64,000 nucleotides of DNA from Bradyrhizobium diversitatis. GTDB lineage: Bacteria > Pseudomonadota > Alphaproteobacteria > Rhizobiales > Xanthobacteraceae. The position numbers were made by a program, and so were the translations under genes. How positions within the stretch are numbered: position 1 is the stretch's first letter; the number at the start of each line of letters is the position of its first letter. The notes below the pieces were generated by a model. It searched no databases. It was not told the DNA's origin and saw only the letters and a program-made list of their open reading frames with translations. Of the stretch, positions 1-8,092 are shown piece by piece. The stretch spans positions 248,001-312,000 of the forward strand of contig NZ_JACEGD010000002.1 of NCBI RefSeq assembly GCF_016031635.1, read 5' to 3'.

Positions 1-1
1 G

Positions 2-127
2 GAGACGGACGCCAAGCGCATGCGCGGCGAGCGTCCTTTCGTCATGACCAACCTGAAGAAAAGCGAGGGGCTCGACCGAATCGTCGGCTTCATCGAAGCC
101 AAAGGCGGCCTGAAACGGCCGGGCTGA
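2..127 (+). CDS. ureG: Urease accessory GTPase UreG, C-terminal end (cut by window start)
   Basis: The last 41 codons of a gene that begins before the window, ending in TGA. The residues [17 protein letters not shown] followed by a short amphipathic end match the C-terminus of UreG, the SIMIBI-class GTPase that with UreD, UreF and UreH inserts nickel into apo-urease in the cytoplasm. The nucleotide-binding motifs are outside the window. UreG is normally last in a ureDABCEFG-type operon, and no further urease gene follows here, which agrees with an operon end. The call rests on a short but characteristic segment. Confidence 0.85.
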   Translation, partial: ETDAKRMRGERPFVMTNLKKSEGLDRIVGFIEAKGGLKRPG

Positions 128-393
128 CCGGACGCGACCACTTGGCGCAGGCATTTCCTCGCCGTTAACATTTGGGCGGCGCCGTAACCGCGGAACAAAT
201 TTCGGACACGGCGATTAACTACCTCCGGCGCCCGGGGCGAATTCATCCCGGCCAGTCCATCGGCCGGGCGGATTAAGCTTTTCAGGCGACCCAAGTTGCG
301 TACTGATGCCTCCTCCTCCATTATCTCCGCCACTGGGGTCTACCCTGTTTCGGCAGATGGCCGTTCGAGCGGCGTTCATATGCTCCGTGTTTA
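128..393. other. Intergenic region between ureG and the sensor kinase
   Basis: 266 bases without a gene. It holds several TTAAC-type words and one GGAAC at 192-196 whose downstream partner does not fit a CGTT -10 element. I see no clear terminator and no convincing promoter. Confidence 0.5.
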
Positions 394-2088
394 TTGCCGA
401 CCTCCTGCTTTCGCCTGAGTAATCGCGTGGTCAGGCTCGGTTTCATCATCGGCTTCATCGCTCTGCTCGGGGCTTTGCTCTCCGGGCTTGCAGCCTATCG
501 CGTCCATGACCAGGAACTGGCGCTGGATCGGATTGCGCTCGCGCGCGCGATCGACGTTCATGCGAGCCTGGTTCAGGACCGCCTCACCGAGCGGGAGCTG
601 CTCGCGCGTGTCGCCTCAGGCCTGTTCCGCACGCCATCCGTGGTCAAACCGAACATGCTGGAGCCGCTGCGCTCGGCGATCTACGCCTTCAAGACCGATT
701 TCGTGGTGGCCGGCTGGATCGCCCGGCTGAAGCCGAACGAGCTCGCGGCGGCGCAGGCCGCCATCGCCGGCGCAGGCTTCCCGAATCCGCAGATTCGGTC
801 CTATGACGACAAGCCGATCAATCCGGCCGAGATCACGCAGCCGATCGACGTGCTGATGGACCTCGAGCCACGCAGCAACGAGACCAAGACGCTGCCCGGC
901 CGCAGCTACGATCAGGATCCGGTTCGCAGTGCCATGCTGACGCGTGCGCGCGCCGAGAAGAGGTCGGTTGCCTCGGACCCGGTGCCGTTGATCAGCGGGA
1001 ACGGCGCGATCGGCATCATCGTGGCCGCGCCCGTCATTCCCGAGGGAGCAACGGAGCCTGCCGGCTTCGTCACATTCTCCTACGAGCTCGCCACGCTGAT
1101 GCTCACCAACGATGACATGTCGTTGTTCGCGGTCGCGCTTAAGGATCCGCGCAAGGAAGGCGGCGAGCTGATCGCCAACGATCAGGGCGTGGTCTCGACG
1201 CGCAGGGTTGCAGCGGACGGGCCGGCGCCGTCGGCGACGCGCACCGTGAGCTTCGGTGGGCGTGACTGGCAACTCAGCTATTACGCGAAAACCAACTCGG
1301 CGCGTCGTGCCGAGCAGACCGCCATCATCGTCGCGGCGATCGGCTTTGCGATCACGGCAATGGTGTGCGGCCTGTTCGGCTATGTCGCCTACAACAATCT
1401 GCGACTCAGCCGGGAGATACAGGTCAGGATCGGGTTCGAGCGCCGGCTGACCGCGGTCATCGACGAGCTCAACCACCGCGTCAAGAACATCCTGGCGGTG
1501 ATCCAGTCGATCGTGACGCGCACCTTGCGCCACGGCTCGGACATCGACATCGCGCGCGAGCTGCTGATCGGGCGCATCCACGCCATGTCCAACGTGGTCT
1601 CGCTGCTCAGCGAGAGCCAGTGGCAGGGCGTCAAGCTGAAGGGCCTGTTCGAGGCGCGCGCCATCCCGCATGCGGACCGCATCGCCGTCACCGGTCCTGA
1701 TATCGCGGTCAGCGCACGCGCGGCGCAGAGCCTGTCGCTGCTGTTCTTCGAGCTCGCCTCGCATTCCGACGAGGGCCTGTCGCTGGTTGGAAAGCATCCG
1801 CACATCACCGCCAACTGGACGGTGACGGGAGAGGACGGCAACGAGGTCTTCCATTTCCGCTGGGAGGAGTTCAACACCAGCGAGGCGACGCGTCGGCCGG
1901 ATTCCGATTTCGGCCTGATCCTGCTCGACCGCGTCGCGCCCGAGGCGCTAGGGGGCACCGCCAAGCGCTTCTTCACCGACGTCTCCTACGTCTATGAATT
2001 GACCGCCCCGATGGAGACGGTGGTCGACATGACCGAGCGCGACCGCACGGACAAGCTCTCGGCGCCGGTCAGGCCTGTGCGCAGCTAA
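394..2088 (+). CDS. CHASE-type sensor histidine kinase, HWE/HisKA_2 family, degenerate ATP-binding N-box
   Basis: 564 residues from a TTG start; upstream codons in this frame offer no better start, and GTG at 427 is an alternative. Order: N-terminal membrane segment (about 12-34), a CHASE-like periplasmic sensor region (about 45-290), a second membrane segment (about 308-333), then a phospho-acceptor helix ELNHRVKN with the candidate His at 361, typical of HWE/HisKA_2 kinases. The ATPase region is recognisable by the FRWEEF (W-x-E) motif and by FGLILL in the G-box position. The N-box, usually ELATNA, reads ELASHS, so the Mg-coordinating Asn is replaced by His457. Such kinases usually feed single-domain or PhyR-type response regulators; none lies nearby. 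ATP hydrolysis may be weak or absent. Its 3' end overlaps the convergent TetR gene by 4 bases. Confidence 0.85.
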   Translation: MPTSCFRLSNRVVRLGFIIGFIALLGALLSGLAAYRVHDQELALDRIALARAIDVHASLVQDRLTERELLARVASGLFRTPSVVKPNMLEPLRSAIYAFKTDFVVAGWIARLKPNELAAAQAAIAGAGFPNPQIRSYDDKPINPAEITQPIDVLMDLEPRSNETKTLPGRSYDQDPVRSAMLTRARAEKRSVASDPVPLISGNGAIGIIVAAPVIPEGATEPAGFVTFSYELATLMLTNDDMSLFAVALKDPRKEGGELIANDQGVVSTRRVAADGPAPSATRTVSFGGRDWQLSYYAKTNSARRAEQTAIIVAAIGFAITAMVCGLFGYVAYNNLRLSREIQVRIGFERRLTAVIDELNHRVKNILAVIQSIVTRTLRHGSDIDIARELLIGRIHAMSNVVSLLSESQWQGVKLKGLFEARAIPHADRIAVTGPDIAVSARAAQSLSLLFFELASHSDEGLSLVGKHPHITANWTVTGEDGNEVFHFRWEEFNTSEATRRPDSDFGLILLDRVAPEALGGTAKRFFTDVSYVYELTAPMETVVDMTERDRTDKLSAPVRPVRS

Positions 2089-2729
2089 CCCTTCGGCCGC
2101 AACACGAGATCGACGAGGCTGCGTGCGTAAGCCGGAGTGACCGGCGTGATGCCGAAGACGTAGCGATAGAACAGGCTGCCATAGATCGCATCGTAGAGAT
2201 CCTCGGGAAGCCCCTCGGCTAGAATGCTGCCATCCTGCTGGCCCGCGGCGATCATCTCGACGAGCGCGTCGCGGCGGAATTGCAGGTAGCGCGCGTAGAA
2301 CAGCTCCGCCGAGCCGGTCTTCGAGATGCATTCGGAGATAACGGCGAGCTGGACCTTGCCGAACTCGCCCTGGAGCGCTTCGGCATAGGCCGCGGCATGG
2401 CGGCGCGCGCGCGCCGCGGGGCTGCCGGAACTCGCCGGCGGCAGCGGCAGCATCTGCGCGGCGTGGTGGAGAAAGGCGTCGATCAAGAGCGCCTCGCGGG
2501 ATGGCCACCATTTGTAGATCGTCATCTTGGAGACGCTGGAATGGCGCGCGACCGCGTCGATGGTGGTGGTGGCAAGGCCGGTGGAGGCCATCAGCGCATA
2601 GGCGCTCTCGAGAATGGCGTTGCTGGTCTCGATTGACCTCGGCCGGCCGCGCCGGGGCGCGCTGTCAGCCTCGTCACTCCCGCCTTTCGCCCCCGCCACG
2701 CCCGGTCTCCTCACACAGACTCCCGGCAT
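2085..2729 (-). CDS. TetR/AcrR family transcriptional regulator
   Basis: 214 residues. A disordered basic N-terminus (about 1-33) leads into a TetR-type helix-turn-helix (about 36-80) containing TTIDAVARHSSVSKMTIYKWW, in which the recognition helix ends with the usual Y-x-W-W. The rest is a helical ligand-binding and dimerisation domain of ordinary TetR_C size. It lies 46 bases downstream of opgC on the same strand, so the two may be cotranscribed. Regulation of opgC is possible but not shown. The inducer is unknown. The exact start is uncertain because the first 30 residues are low complexity. Confidence 0.85.
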   Translation of the reverse strand: MPGVCVRRPGVAGAKGGSDEADSAPRRGRPRSIETSNAILESAYALMASTGLATTTIDAVARHSSVSKMTIYKWWPSREALLIDAFLHHAAQMLPLPPASSGSPAARARRHAAAYAEALQGEFGKVQLAVISECISKTGSAELFYARYLQFRRDALVEMIAAGQQDGSILAEGLPEDLYDAIYGSLFYRYVFGITPVTPAYARSLVDLVLRPKG

Positions 2730-2775
2730 AGCGCAGCCATGGCCTTCGGCCTAGCAGAATCGCACGATTTTGCGA

Positions 2776-3918
2776 CTAGGCCTGCTGCCTCAGGGCGGCA
2801 GGCATGTCCTGCCGCTTCGACCAGGCGACGTAGTAGGCGACGGCGGTCATCGCGGCGAAGCCGACGAGGCTCACCACGATCTGCATCGCCACCAGATTGG
2901 GGCCGGTGATCAAGATGAGATGGCCGGCAAAGGACAGGAACACGCCGACGCAGAACACGGCGAGCCATTCCTCGCCGCATCGTATGACCGCCTGAAGCGG
3001 CTTCAATCGCAGGCCGGGGTGATCGGCTGGAACCAGATGGGTCGCAAGCAAGGCGAGCGCGAGGAAGTGAATCACGCGATAAGGCGCAAGATTCTCCTTG
3101 TCGGTCGGCGCGATGCTATCGAGGAGCAGGCCGGGCAGATAGGCGGACAGTTCCGGCGAATGGCGCAACAGGGTGACCGCCATCGCGAAAACGAGATAGC
3201 TCCCCGCGAGTAGCCGCAGCCAGGGAAGGTCGCGCAGCGCCCGTCCCGGTGCGCCGGTGACGGCGAACCAGCCGCCCAGCACCATCAGCATCTGCCAGCA
3301 GAGCGGATTGAAGGTCCACTCCTGGTCTGGAGAGACCCGAAAATTCCACTCGAACCAGCGTGCGGCAAGATACAGCGCGACCGATGCCGCAAGCGTCACG
3401 TTCGGCCGTCGCAACAGACCCCACAGCGCGAACGGAAAGAAGGCCATCAGAGGAATCATCAGCTGCAGAAGGTCAAGGTTCAGCGGCTCCTCCTGGAGCA
3501 CGAGGCCGCCAATCAGGATCCGCAGCGGGTGCTCGAGAATCCCCGAGATGTTGTATTCGTGGATGATCTCCGGCGCCATCGATTGCGAGGCCACATAGGC
3601 GATGGCGTCGATATAGATCACGAACAGCACGACATAGGCGGCGTAGAGCCGCCAGACGCGGCGAAAGATTCGCGTCGCCGCGACCAAGTAGCCACGCTCC
3701 AGCGCCATCCTGCCGTGGATGATGGCGACGCCATAGCCCACCACGAACACGAACAAATCCGCCGCGCCGCTGAAGCCGAAATTGCGCAGCGTCAGCAGAT
3801 TGACGACATTGTTCGGAACGTGGTCGACGAAGACCGACCAGTTGGCGATGCCGAGCGTCAAATACAGCCTGGCGTCGTGATGGAACGCGGCGAGGTTCGC
3901 CTTGACGGACGTTTTCAT
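2776..3918 (-). CDS. opgC: OpgC-family membrane acyltransferase (osmoregulated periplasmic glucan succinylation)
   Basis: 380 residues with about ten predicted membrane segments. The N-terminal part (RLYLTLGIANWSVFVDHVPNN, then FVFVVGYGVAI) matches the OpgC family, inner-membrane acyltransferases that add succinyl groups to osmoregulated periplasmic glucans. The length fits the family. No glucan synthase gene (opgGH or ndvABC) is in the window, so the acceptor glucan is inferred from the family only. It is followed by a tetR gene. In rhizobia such glucan decorations affect osmoadaptation and plant interaction (family knowledge). Confidence 0.85.
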   Translation of the reverse strand: MKTSVKANLAAFHHDARLYLTLGIANWSVFVDHVPNNVVNLLTLRNFGFSGAADLFVFVVGYGVAIIHGRMALERGYLVAATRIFRRVWRLYAAYVVLFVIYIDAIAYVASQSMAPEIIHEYNISGILEHPLRILIGGLVLQEEPLNLDLLQLMIPLMAFFPFALWGLLRRPNVTLAASVALYLAARWFEWNFRVSPDQEWTFNPLCWQMLMVLGGWFAVTGAPGRALRDLPWLRLLAGSYLVFAMAVTLLRHSPELSAYLPGLLLDSIAPTDKENLAPYRVIHFLALALLATHLVPADHPGLRLKPLQAVIRCGEEWLAVFCVGVFLSFAGHLILITGPNLVAMQIVVSLVGFAAMTAVAYYVAWSKRQDMPAALRQQA

Positions 3919-4105
3919 TGAGTAAAATAGCTTTTGGAATCAGGATGATGCTTTTACCGGCAACCTCCTGCCTATCCGAGTAGCGTTTGCGTGAGTGGGA
4001 CCGATATGCACCGGCTGGTGCAAAATTGCGCGGCGCGGCTTCTATCGAATGCCGATAGATGCGATCGCAGGACTTACGACGAAATTTTCTGACCGGCTCC
4101 GACTG

Positions 4106-4561
4106 CTACTCGGCAGGTTCAGCCGACACCTCGTCGGGCACACCGGCGCGGCTTGCCAGGATGCCGAGGGCGACGCCGCCGATCGCCAGGATCGGCAACA
4201 GCCGCTTCATGCCGATGGCGCGAACGATCTGGAGTCCGGTGGCGAGGAGCATCGGATCCGCAAGCATGCTCTGCGCGGCCGACTTCGCGGCGCGCTCGGC
4301 CGCGATCCGGGCACGCTTCTGCACCTCGCGCTTGTAACCCCAGTAGGAGCCTGCTGCCGCCAGGGTCAGCAGGAAGAAGATGCCGGCGCCGGCCAGGCAG
4401 GCCTGCACCGGGCCATATGCCTCCAGGACCGAGATGAAGACGGCGGCACATAGGAAGCCTGTCGTCACCAACAGCGCAAAGGCCGCGCCTGCGGCAAGGG
4501 AGGTCAGCCGAATTGTCGTGCCGGTGGATGCACTGATCCCGTCGATGATGCGCTGAAACAT
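4106..4561 (-). CDS. YqjE-like membrane protein, holin superfamily III fold (PF07332 type)
   Basis: 151 residues from an ATG preceded by GAGGAG at good spacing; an upstream in-frame ATG at 4588 lacks a ribosome site. Two adjacent hydrophobic helices (about 20-75) are followed by a basic helical stretch rich in Ala/Lys/Arg (WGYKREVQKRARIAAERAAK) and a third short hydrophobic segment near the C-terminus. This arrangement fits the Phage_holin_3_6 family, which includes E. coli YqjE. It directly follows a DUF883 (YqjD-like) gene on the same strand, the same pairing as yqjD-yqjE, so it probably shares that gene's stress promoter. A holin role is not implied; the family is chromosomal and of unknown function. 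Confidence 0.65.
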   Translation of the reverse strand: MFQRIIDGISASTGTTIRLTSLAAGAAFALLVTTGFLCAAVFISVLEAYGPVQACLAGAGIFFLLTLAAAGSYWGYKREVQKRARIAAERAAKSAAQSMLADPMLLATGLQIVRAIGMKRLLPILAIGGVALGILASRAGVPDEVSAEPAE

Positions 4562-4655
4562 GGCCTTGCTCCTCAAATCCCCCCACAAGCCGAAACGTCA
4601 CAAGCCAACATCGGCGGCGCGGCAGCGCCGCCGTCTCAGCATCCGTTCCGCAATC

Positions 4656-5027
4656 TTACCGGCGCCAGGCGACGCCGATCAGGAAGCCGATGCCGAGCGC
4701 CAGTCCGACGGTCGCGAGCGGTCGCTGCGTGATCGCCTCTTCCAGCGTCTCCTCGATCGAGCCGTAGGCGTCTTGCGCAGCTTCCATCATCGCGCTGCCG
4801 CGCTCGGACATGTCGTCCATCGCGGAATCCACGTTTTCGCGCGCCTGGCGATAGCCGCGGCGAGCCTGCTTGCCGGTGGAGTTGGCGAAAGTATTGAGCG
4901 CGTCGGTGATCTGGTCGGTGAGGGCGGCGATATCGCTTTTCACGGCTGCTACATCCTTCTCGAGGCGTTCTCGGGTGGCTTTGTCGGTCCAGTCTTTCAT
5001 CCCGGCTTCGGCATTGGGCGTGGACAT
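4656..5027 (-). CDS. DUF883 (YqjD/ElaB-like) membrane-anchored protein
   Basis: 123 residues. The ATG at 5027 has GGAG seven bases upstream. A long charged amphipathic helix (about 10-95) is followed by a single C-terminal transmembrane helix of the glycine-zipper type (RPLATVGLALGIGFLIGVAWRR), the hallmark of YqjD/ElaB proteins. In E. coli these are stationary-phase proteins that anchor ribosomes to the inner membrane (family knowledge). An exact EcfG-type promoter at 5066-5090 lies just upstream. The gene lies between the AI-2E permease and the YqjE-like gene, all in one direction. Longer in-frame readings through 5732 are not needed. Confidence 0.85.
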   Translation of the reverse strand: MSTPNAEAGMKDWTDKATRERLEKDVAAVKSDIAALTDQITDALNTFANSTGKQARRGYRQARENVDSAMDDMSERGSAMMEAAQDAYGSIEETLEEAITQRPLATVGLALGIGFLIGVAWRR

Positions 5028-5065
5028 CGGGAGCTCCAAACTGTTGACGGCTGAGATAGCCGGAG

Positions 5066-5090
5066 AACGTTTCGTCGTCGGGGAAGTTCC
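5066..5090 (-). promoter_or_regulatory. EcfG (general stress response) promoter of the DUF883 gene
   Basis: On the minus strand the sequence reads GGAAC, 16 bases, CGTT, an exact match to the alphaproteobacterial EcfG consensus. The -10 element lies 39 bases before the ATG of the DUF883 gene at 5027, giving a short leader. Orientation and spacing fit. Confidence 0.8.
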
Positions 5091-5104
5091 GTCAGGGAAA
5101 CCAG

Positions 5105-6217
5105 TCAGGCCTGCGGCAGATGCGGCGCGTCCGTCGGCAGCAGATGCTCCTTGAGGATCAGGGCCATGATCAGAAGCGGCGATGACAGGAACGCGCCCAT
5201 GGGACCCCACATCCAGGTCCAGAAGGCCAGCGCAAGCAGGACCGCAAGTGCATTCAGCGCCAGTCGCCGGCCGATTATGGTCGGCGTGATGAAGTGCCCC
5301 TCCAGGAAGGTGAGCCCGCCGAAGGCGAGCGCGGCCATGAGGCCGCCGCCGATGGTGGGAAAGGCGACCAGCCCTACCACGACCAGCACCACGAACATTG
5401 CGACCGGCCCGATGATCGGGATGAAATTGAGCGTTGCCGCCAGCGCGCCGAGCCCGGCCGGATTGGGCATGCCGGTGAGCGCGCAGATAAGGCCGGTGCC
5501 GATGCCGACGCCCACATTGATCAGGGTGACGGTCAGGAGGTAGTTGCCGAGATGAACCTCGATCTCGTTGAGAATGCGAAGGGTGCGCAGGCGGGCGTCG
5601 CGATCGCTGAATGTCATGATCATGGCTCGCCGCAGGTCGCGCCAGCTCGCGATGAACAGAATGAGGGTGACGAAGAACAGCAGGAATTCGGTAAAAGTCG
5701 GCGAGAGGAATTCCAGCGTGGGTTGCACCCACTCGACCTTGGGCATCTCAATGCTGGGGAAGCCCTCCGAGCCGCCGATCATGCCCTGCAGCTCTCGCCA
5801 CAGCGCCAGCGGCCGGTTGAATACGTGCAGCTTGTCCTTCAATTGAGCGCCGAGCTCCGGCAGGCGCGTGCTCCACTCCATCACGGGTGAAGCGATCAGG
5901 GCGACGACAAAGGCGACCACTGTCGTCCCCGCGATCACGATCAGGACAGCACCGAGCCCCCGCGGCACCTTGTACCGCTCCAGGAAGTTCGCCGCCGGCG
6001 ACAGCATGGTGCCGGTGACGAAGGCCATCACCACGGGCAGGAAGAATGCCCTTCCGACATAGAGAACGGTGACGACCGCAATCAGCAGCAGGCCCGCGAG
6101 CGCGAAAGCGACGAACTCGGTGCGGCGGATCACCGGCGGCAGCTCGCCACGGCTCTCGGGGAGCGGTTCGCCTTCGCTGTTTCCGGACATCAGGCGTTCG
6201 CTGGGAAGGACGCGCAC
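5105..6217 (-). CDS. AI-2E family transporter (PerM-like permease)
   Basis: About 370 residues with roughly eight membrane segments: two N-terminal pairs, a long soluble insertion, then a hydrophobic C-terminal block including NFIPIIGPVAMF and the conserved GHFITPTIIGRRL stretch of the AI-2E transporter family (PF01594). Family members act in export or uptake of small molecules or in Na+/H+ antiport; the substrate here cannot be told. I place the start at GTG 6217 because GGGAG lies seven bases upstream and an EcfG promoter at 6265-6290 would start the mRNA near 6258, which excludes the longer in-frame reading to 6331. ATG 6190 is an alternative without a ribosome site. Confidence 0.85.
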   Translation of the reverse strand: MRVLPSERLMSGNSEGEPLPESRGELPPVIRRTEFVAFALAGLLLIAVVTVLYVGRAFFLPVVMAFVTGTMLSPAANFLERYKVPRGLGAVLIVIAGTTVVAFVVALIASPVMEWSTRLPELGAQLKDKLHVFNRPLALWRELQGMIGGSEGFPSIEMPKVEWVQPTLEFLSPTFTEFLLFFVTLILFIASWRDLRRAMIMTFSDRDARLRTLRILNEIEVHLGNYLLTVTLINVGVGIGTGLICALTGMPNPAGLGALAATLNFIPIIGPVAMFVVLVVVGLVAFPTIGGGLMAALAFGGLTFLEGHFITPTIIGRRLALNALAVLLALAFWTWMWGPMGAFLSSPLLIMALILKEHLLPTDAPHLPQA

Positions 6218-6264
6218 GACATATCTCCCGCATGGAAGGCTAGCGATCCGCGCGCCCATTCCAT

Positions 6265-6290
6265 AACGTTGCGGAGGAAGCGAGAGTTCC
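6265..6290 (-). promoter_or_regulatory. EcfG-type promoter of the AI-2E family transporter
   Basis: Minus strand reads GGAAC, 17 bases, CGTT, an exact consensus match. The -10 lies about 50 bases before the GTG start at 6217. It stands back to back with a second EcfG site for the divergent L,D-transpeptidase. Confidence 0.8.
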
Positions 6291-6349
6291 ATCGCAGCTT
6301 CGTGAAGATGTGCTCGCTTGACTGTGACCAAGCTGCCGCAGCCTGGGAT

Positions 6350-6375
6350 GGAACTCGAATCGGCACCGCTGCGTT
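6350..6375 (+). promoter_or_regulatory. EcfG-type promoter of the L,D-transpeptidase
   Basis: Plus strand reads GGAAC, 17 bases, CGTT, an exact consensus match, with the -10 element 50 bases before the ATG at 6425. Confidence 0.8.
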
Positions 6376-6424
6376 GCTTGGACTAGCTGCGTCACCCTGA
6401 TGCAGACATCCAACGGGGCAGCAC

Positions 6425-7210
6425 ATGACCAAGTTTTCTGTAGTTCGCCGCAGCTCCGCGCCGCGCGCTGTCGCCGCGCTCGCGCTCGCTACTGCCTTTC
6501 TCGCGGTAACCTGTGGTGGCGCGAGCGCGCAAACCTTCGGCTATGCTCCGATGCAGCCGCAGGCCTATCCGCCGGACCAGGATTATTCCCAGGGTTACTC
6601 TCAAGGCGACCTCAACGAGGCGCCGCAGGCCGCCGACGAGGACGCCCGGTTGCCCGACCGCCTGCGCAAGCAGATCGTCAGCTTCGACAGGGGCGAGCCG
6701 GCCGGTACCATCGTCATCGACACCAACAACACCTATCTCTACTACGTGCTCGGGAATGGCCGCGCGATCCGCTACGGCGTCGGCGTCGGCCGCGAGGGCT
6801 TTACCTGGTCGGGCGTGCAGAGCGTGAGCCGCAAGGCGGAATGGCCGGACTGGCATCCGCCGACCGCGATGATCGCGCGCCAGCCCTATCTGCCGCGCTT
6901 CGTCGCCGGCGGCCCCGGCAATCCGCTCGGCGCGCGTGCGATGTATCTCGGCTCCAGCGAATACCGCATCCACGGCACCAACGATCCCTCCACCATCGGC
7001 AAGTTCGTCTCGTCCGGCTGCATCCGCATGACCAACGAGGACGTCATCGACCTGTTCAACCGGGTCAATGTCGGTGCCAAGGTCGTGGTGCTGCCGAAGA
7101 ACGCGCCGTTGATGGCCAAAGGCGCAGATCCCGCGCGAAAGCGCCCGGCCGTGAGCACGCTGCCCACCGGCCGCCAGGCGCTGAACATCACGACGTCGGC
7201 CGTGAACTGA
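6425..7210 (+). CDS. L,D-transpeptidase, YkuD domain, exported
   Basis: 261 residues. A signal peptide (1-35, ending GASA|Q) is followed by a Pro/Gln-rich linker and a YkuD catalytic domain (about 85-225). The active-site signature HGTNDPSTIG...SSGCIRM is complete: His183 and the nucleophile Cys199 are present, with the Arg two residues later. These enzymes form 3-3 crosslinks in peptidoglycan or attach proteins to it in the periplasm. An exact EcfG promoter upstream suggests induction by general stress, consistent with wall reinforcement. A DUF2865 secreted protein follows after 16 bases and is probably cotranscribed. Confidence 0.92.
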   Translation: MTKFSVVRRSSAPRAVAALALATAFLAVTCGGASAQTFGYAPMQPQAYPPDQDYSQGYSQGDLNEAPQAADEDARLPDRLRKQIVSFDRGEPAGTIVIDTNNTYLYYVLGNGRAIRYGVGVGREGFTWSGVQSVSRKAEWPDWHPPTAMIARQPYLPRFVAGGPGNPLGARAMYLGSSEYRIHGTNDPSTIGKFVSSGCIRMTNEDVIDLFNRVNVGAKVVVLPKNAPLMAKGADPARKRPAVSTLPTGRQALNITTSAVN

Positions 7211-7226
7211 GAGTGAGTGAGGTCGT

Positions 7227-7874
7227 ATGAGCAGGCGCCTGGTTGGCAAATTGGCTGGCGGTACGGCGATGTTGATCGCTGTCTCCGCCGGTCTGGTGTC
7301 GGCACCGTCGGCGCATGCGGAGGATTTTTTCTCGGCATTGTTCGGCGGCTTCCGGATGCGGCCGCCGCCGGAGATCCGGATGCCGTTTCCGAACGACGAC
7401 GCGCCGCGCTACGACGCGCCGCGGCGGTCGTCCTATGGCGCCGGCACCGCCTATTGTGTGCGCGGCTGCGACGGCCGCTACTTCCCGGCGCAAGGCACCG
7501 ATGCCGCGAGCAAGGCGCAGTCCTGCAAGAGCTTCTGCCCGGCCTCGGAAACTTCGCTGGTCTACGGCAGCAATATCGACGACGCCACGACGGAGAACGG
7601 GAAGTCCTATTCCGACCTGCCGAACGCGTTCCGCTATCGTAACGAGATCGTCGCGGGGTGCACCTGCAACGGCAAGGACCCGGCTGGGCTCGCCCAAGTC
7701 AAGGTCGAGGATGATCCCACCCTGCGCAAGGGCGACATCGTCGCCGGCGCCAACGGCCTCGTGGTCGCCAGCCGCAACGCCAACGACCGCCGCGGCGTCG
7801 CGATGAATTTTTCGCCGCTGCCGGACTCGGTGCGCGCCAAATTCCGCCAGGTCCCCGTGGTGGCGAAGGAGTAA
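7227..7874 (+). CDS. Secreted DUF2865 domain protein
   Basis: 215 residues with a signal peptide (1-31, ending SAHA|E). The mature part carries six or more Cys residues in pairs (YCVRGCDGRYFP, SCKSFCPAS, CTCNG), characteristic of DUF2865, an alphaproteobacterial family of unknown function that probably forms disulfides in the periplasm. The N-terminal region is Pro/Arg rich. The start has GAGG upstream. It sits 16 bases after the L,D-transpeptidase gene and is likely in the same stress operon, so a cell-wall or envelope role is inferred from context only. Confidence 0.8.
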   Translation: MSRRLVGKLAGGTAMLIAVSAGLVSAPSAHAEDFFSALFGGFRMRPPPEIRMPFPNDDAPRYDAPRRSSYGAGTAYCVRGCDGRYFPAQGTDAASKAQSCKSFCPASETSLVYGSNIDDATTENGKSYSDLPNAFRYRNEIVAGCTCNGKDPAGLAQVKVEDDPTLRKGDIVAGANGLVVASRNANDRRGVAMNFSPLPDSVRAKFRQVPVVAKE

Positions 7875-8029
7875 GGTTGCCGCAACGAAGCAGGCTGTCG
7901 CCCCATCGGCAGTGGTCTCCGGACAAGCTCGCCGCGAGCGCATGCGGGTCCGCATCTGCAAGAACGAAATCGTGGGTGACTCGGCCGATCGTTGGGATTT
8001 CGCGAAAGGATTCAGCGGGTTGCAGAAGT

Positions 8030-8054
8030 GGAACCGACCAGAGTGCAGCGCGTT
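8030..8054 (+). promoter_or_regulatory. EcfG-type promoter of the 51-residue membrane protein
   Basis: Plus strand reads GGAAC, 16 bases, CGTT, an exact consensus match. The -10 ends 38 bases before the ATG at 8093. The 218-base gap after the DUF2865 gene holds nothing else I can identify. Confidence 0.8.
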
Positions 8055-8092
8055 AAGAACAGTGGCACAATTTGCCTGAAGGGGGTCCTGCA

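Noticed and set aside
192..215. A further EcfG-like site upstream of the sensor kinase (GGAAC followed by GATT)
   Set aside because: The -10 part has two mismatches at the correct spacing, unlike the five exact sites.
4656..5732. A 358-codon reading that fuses DUF883 to an upstream out-of-frame shadow of the AI-2E permease
   Set aside because: Only the last 123 residues are protein-like, and a ribosome site and promoter lie directly before ATG 5027.
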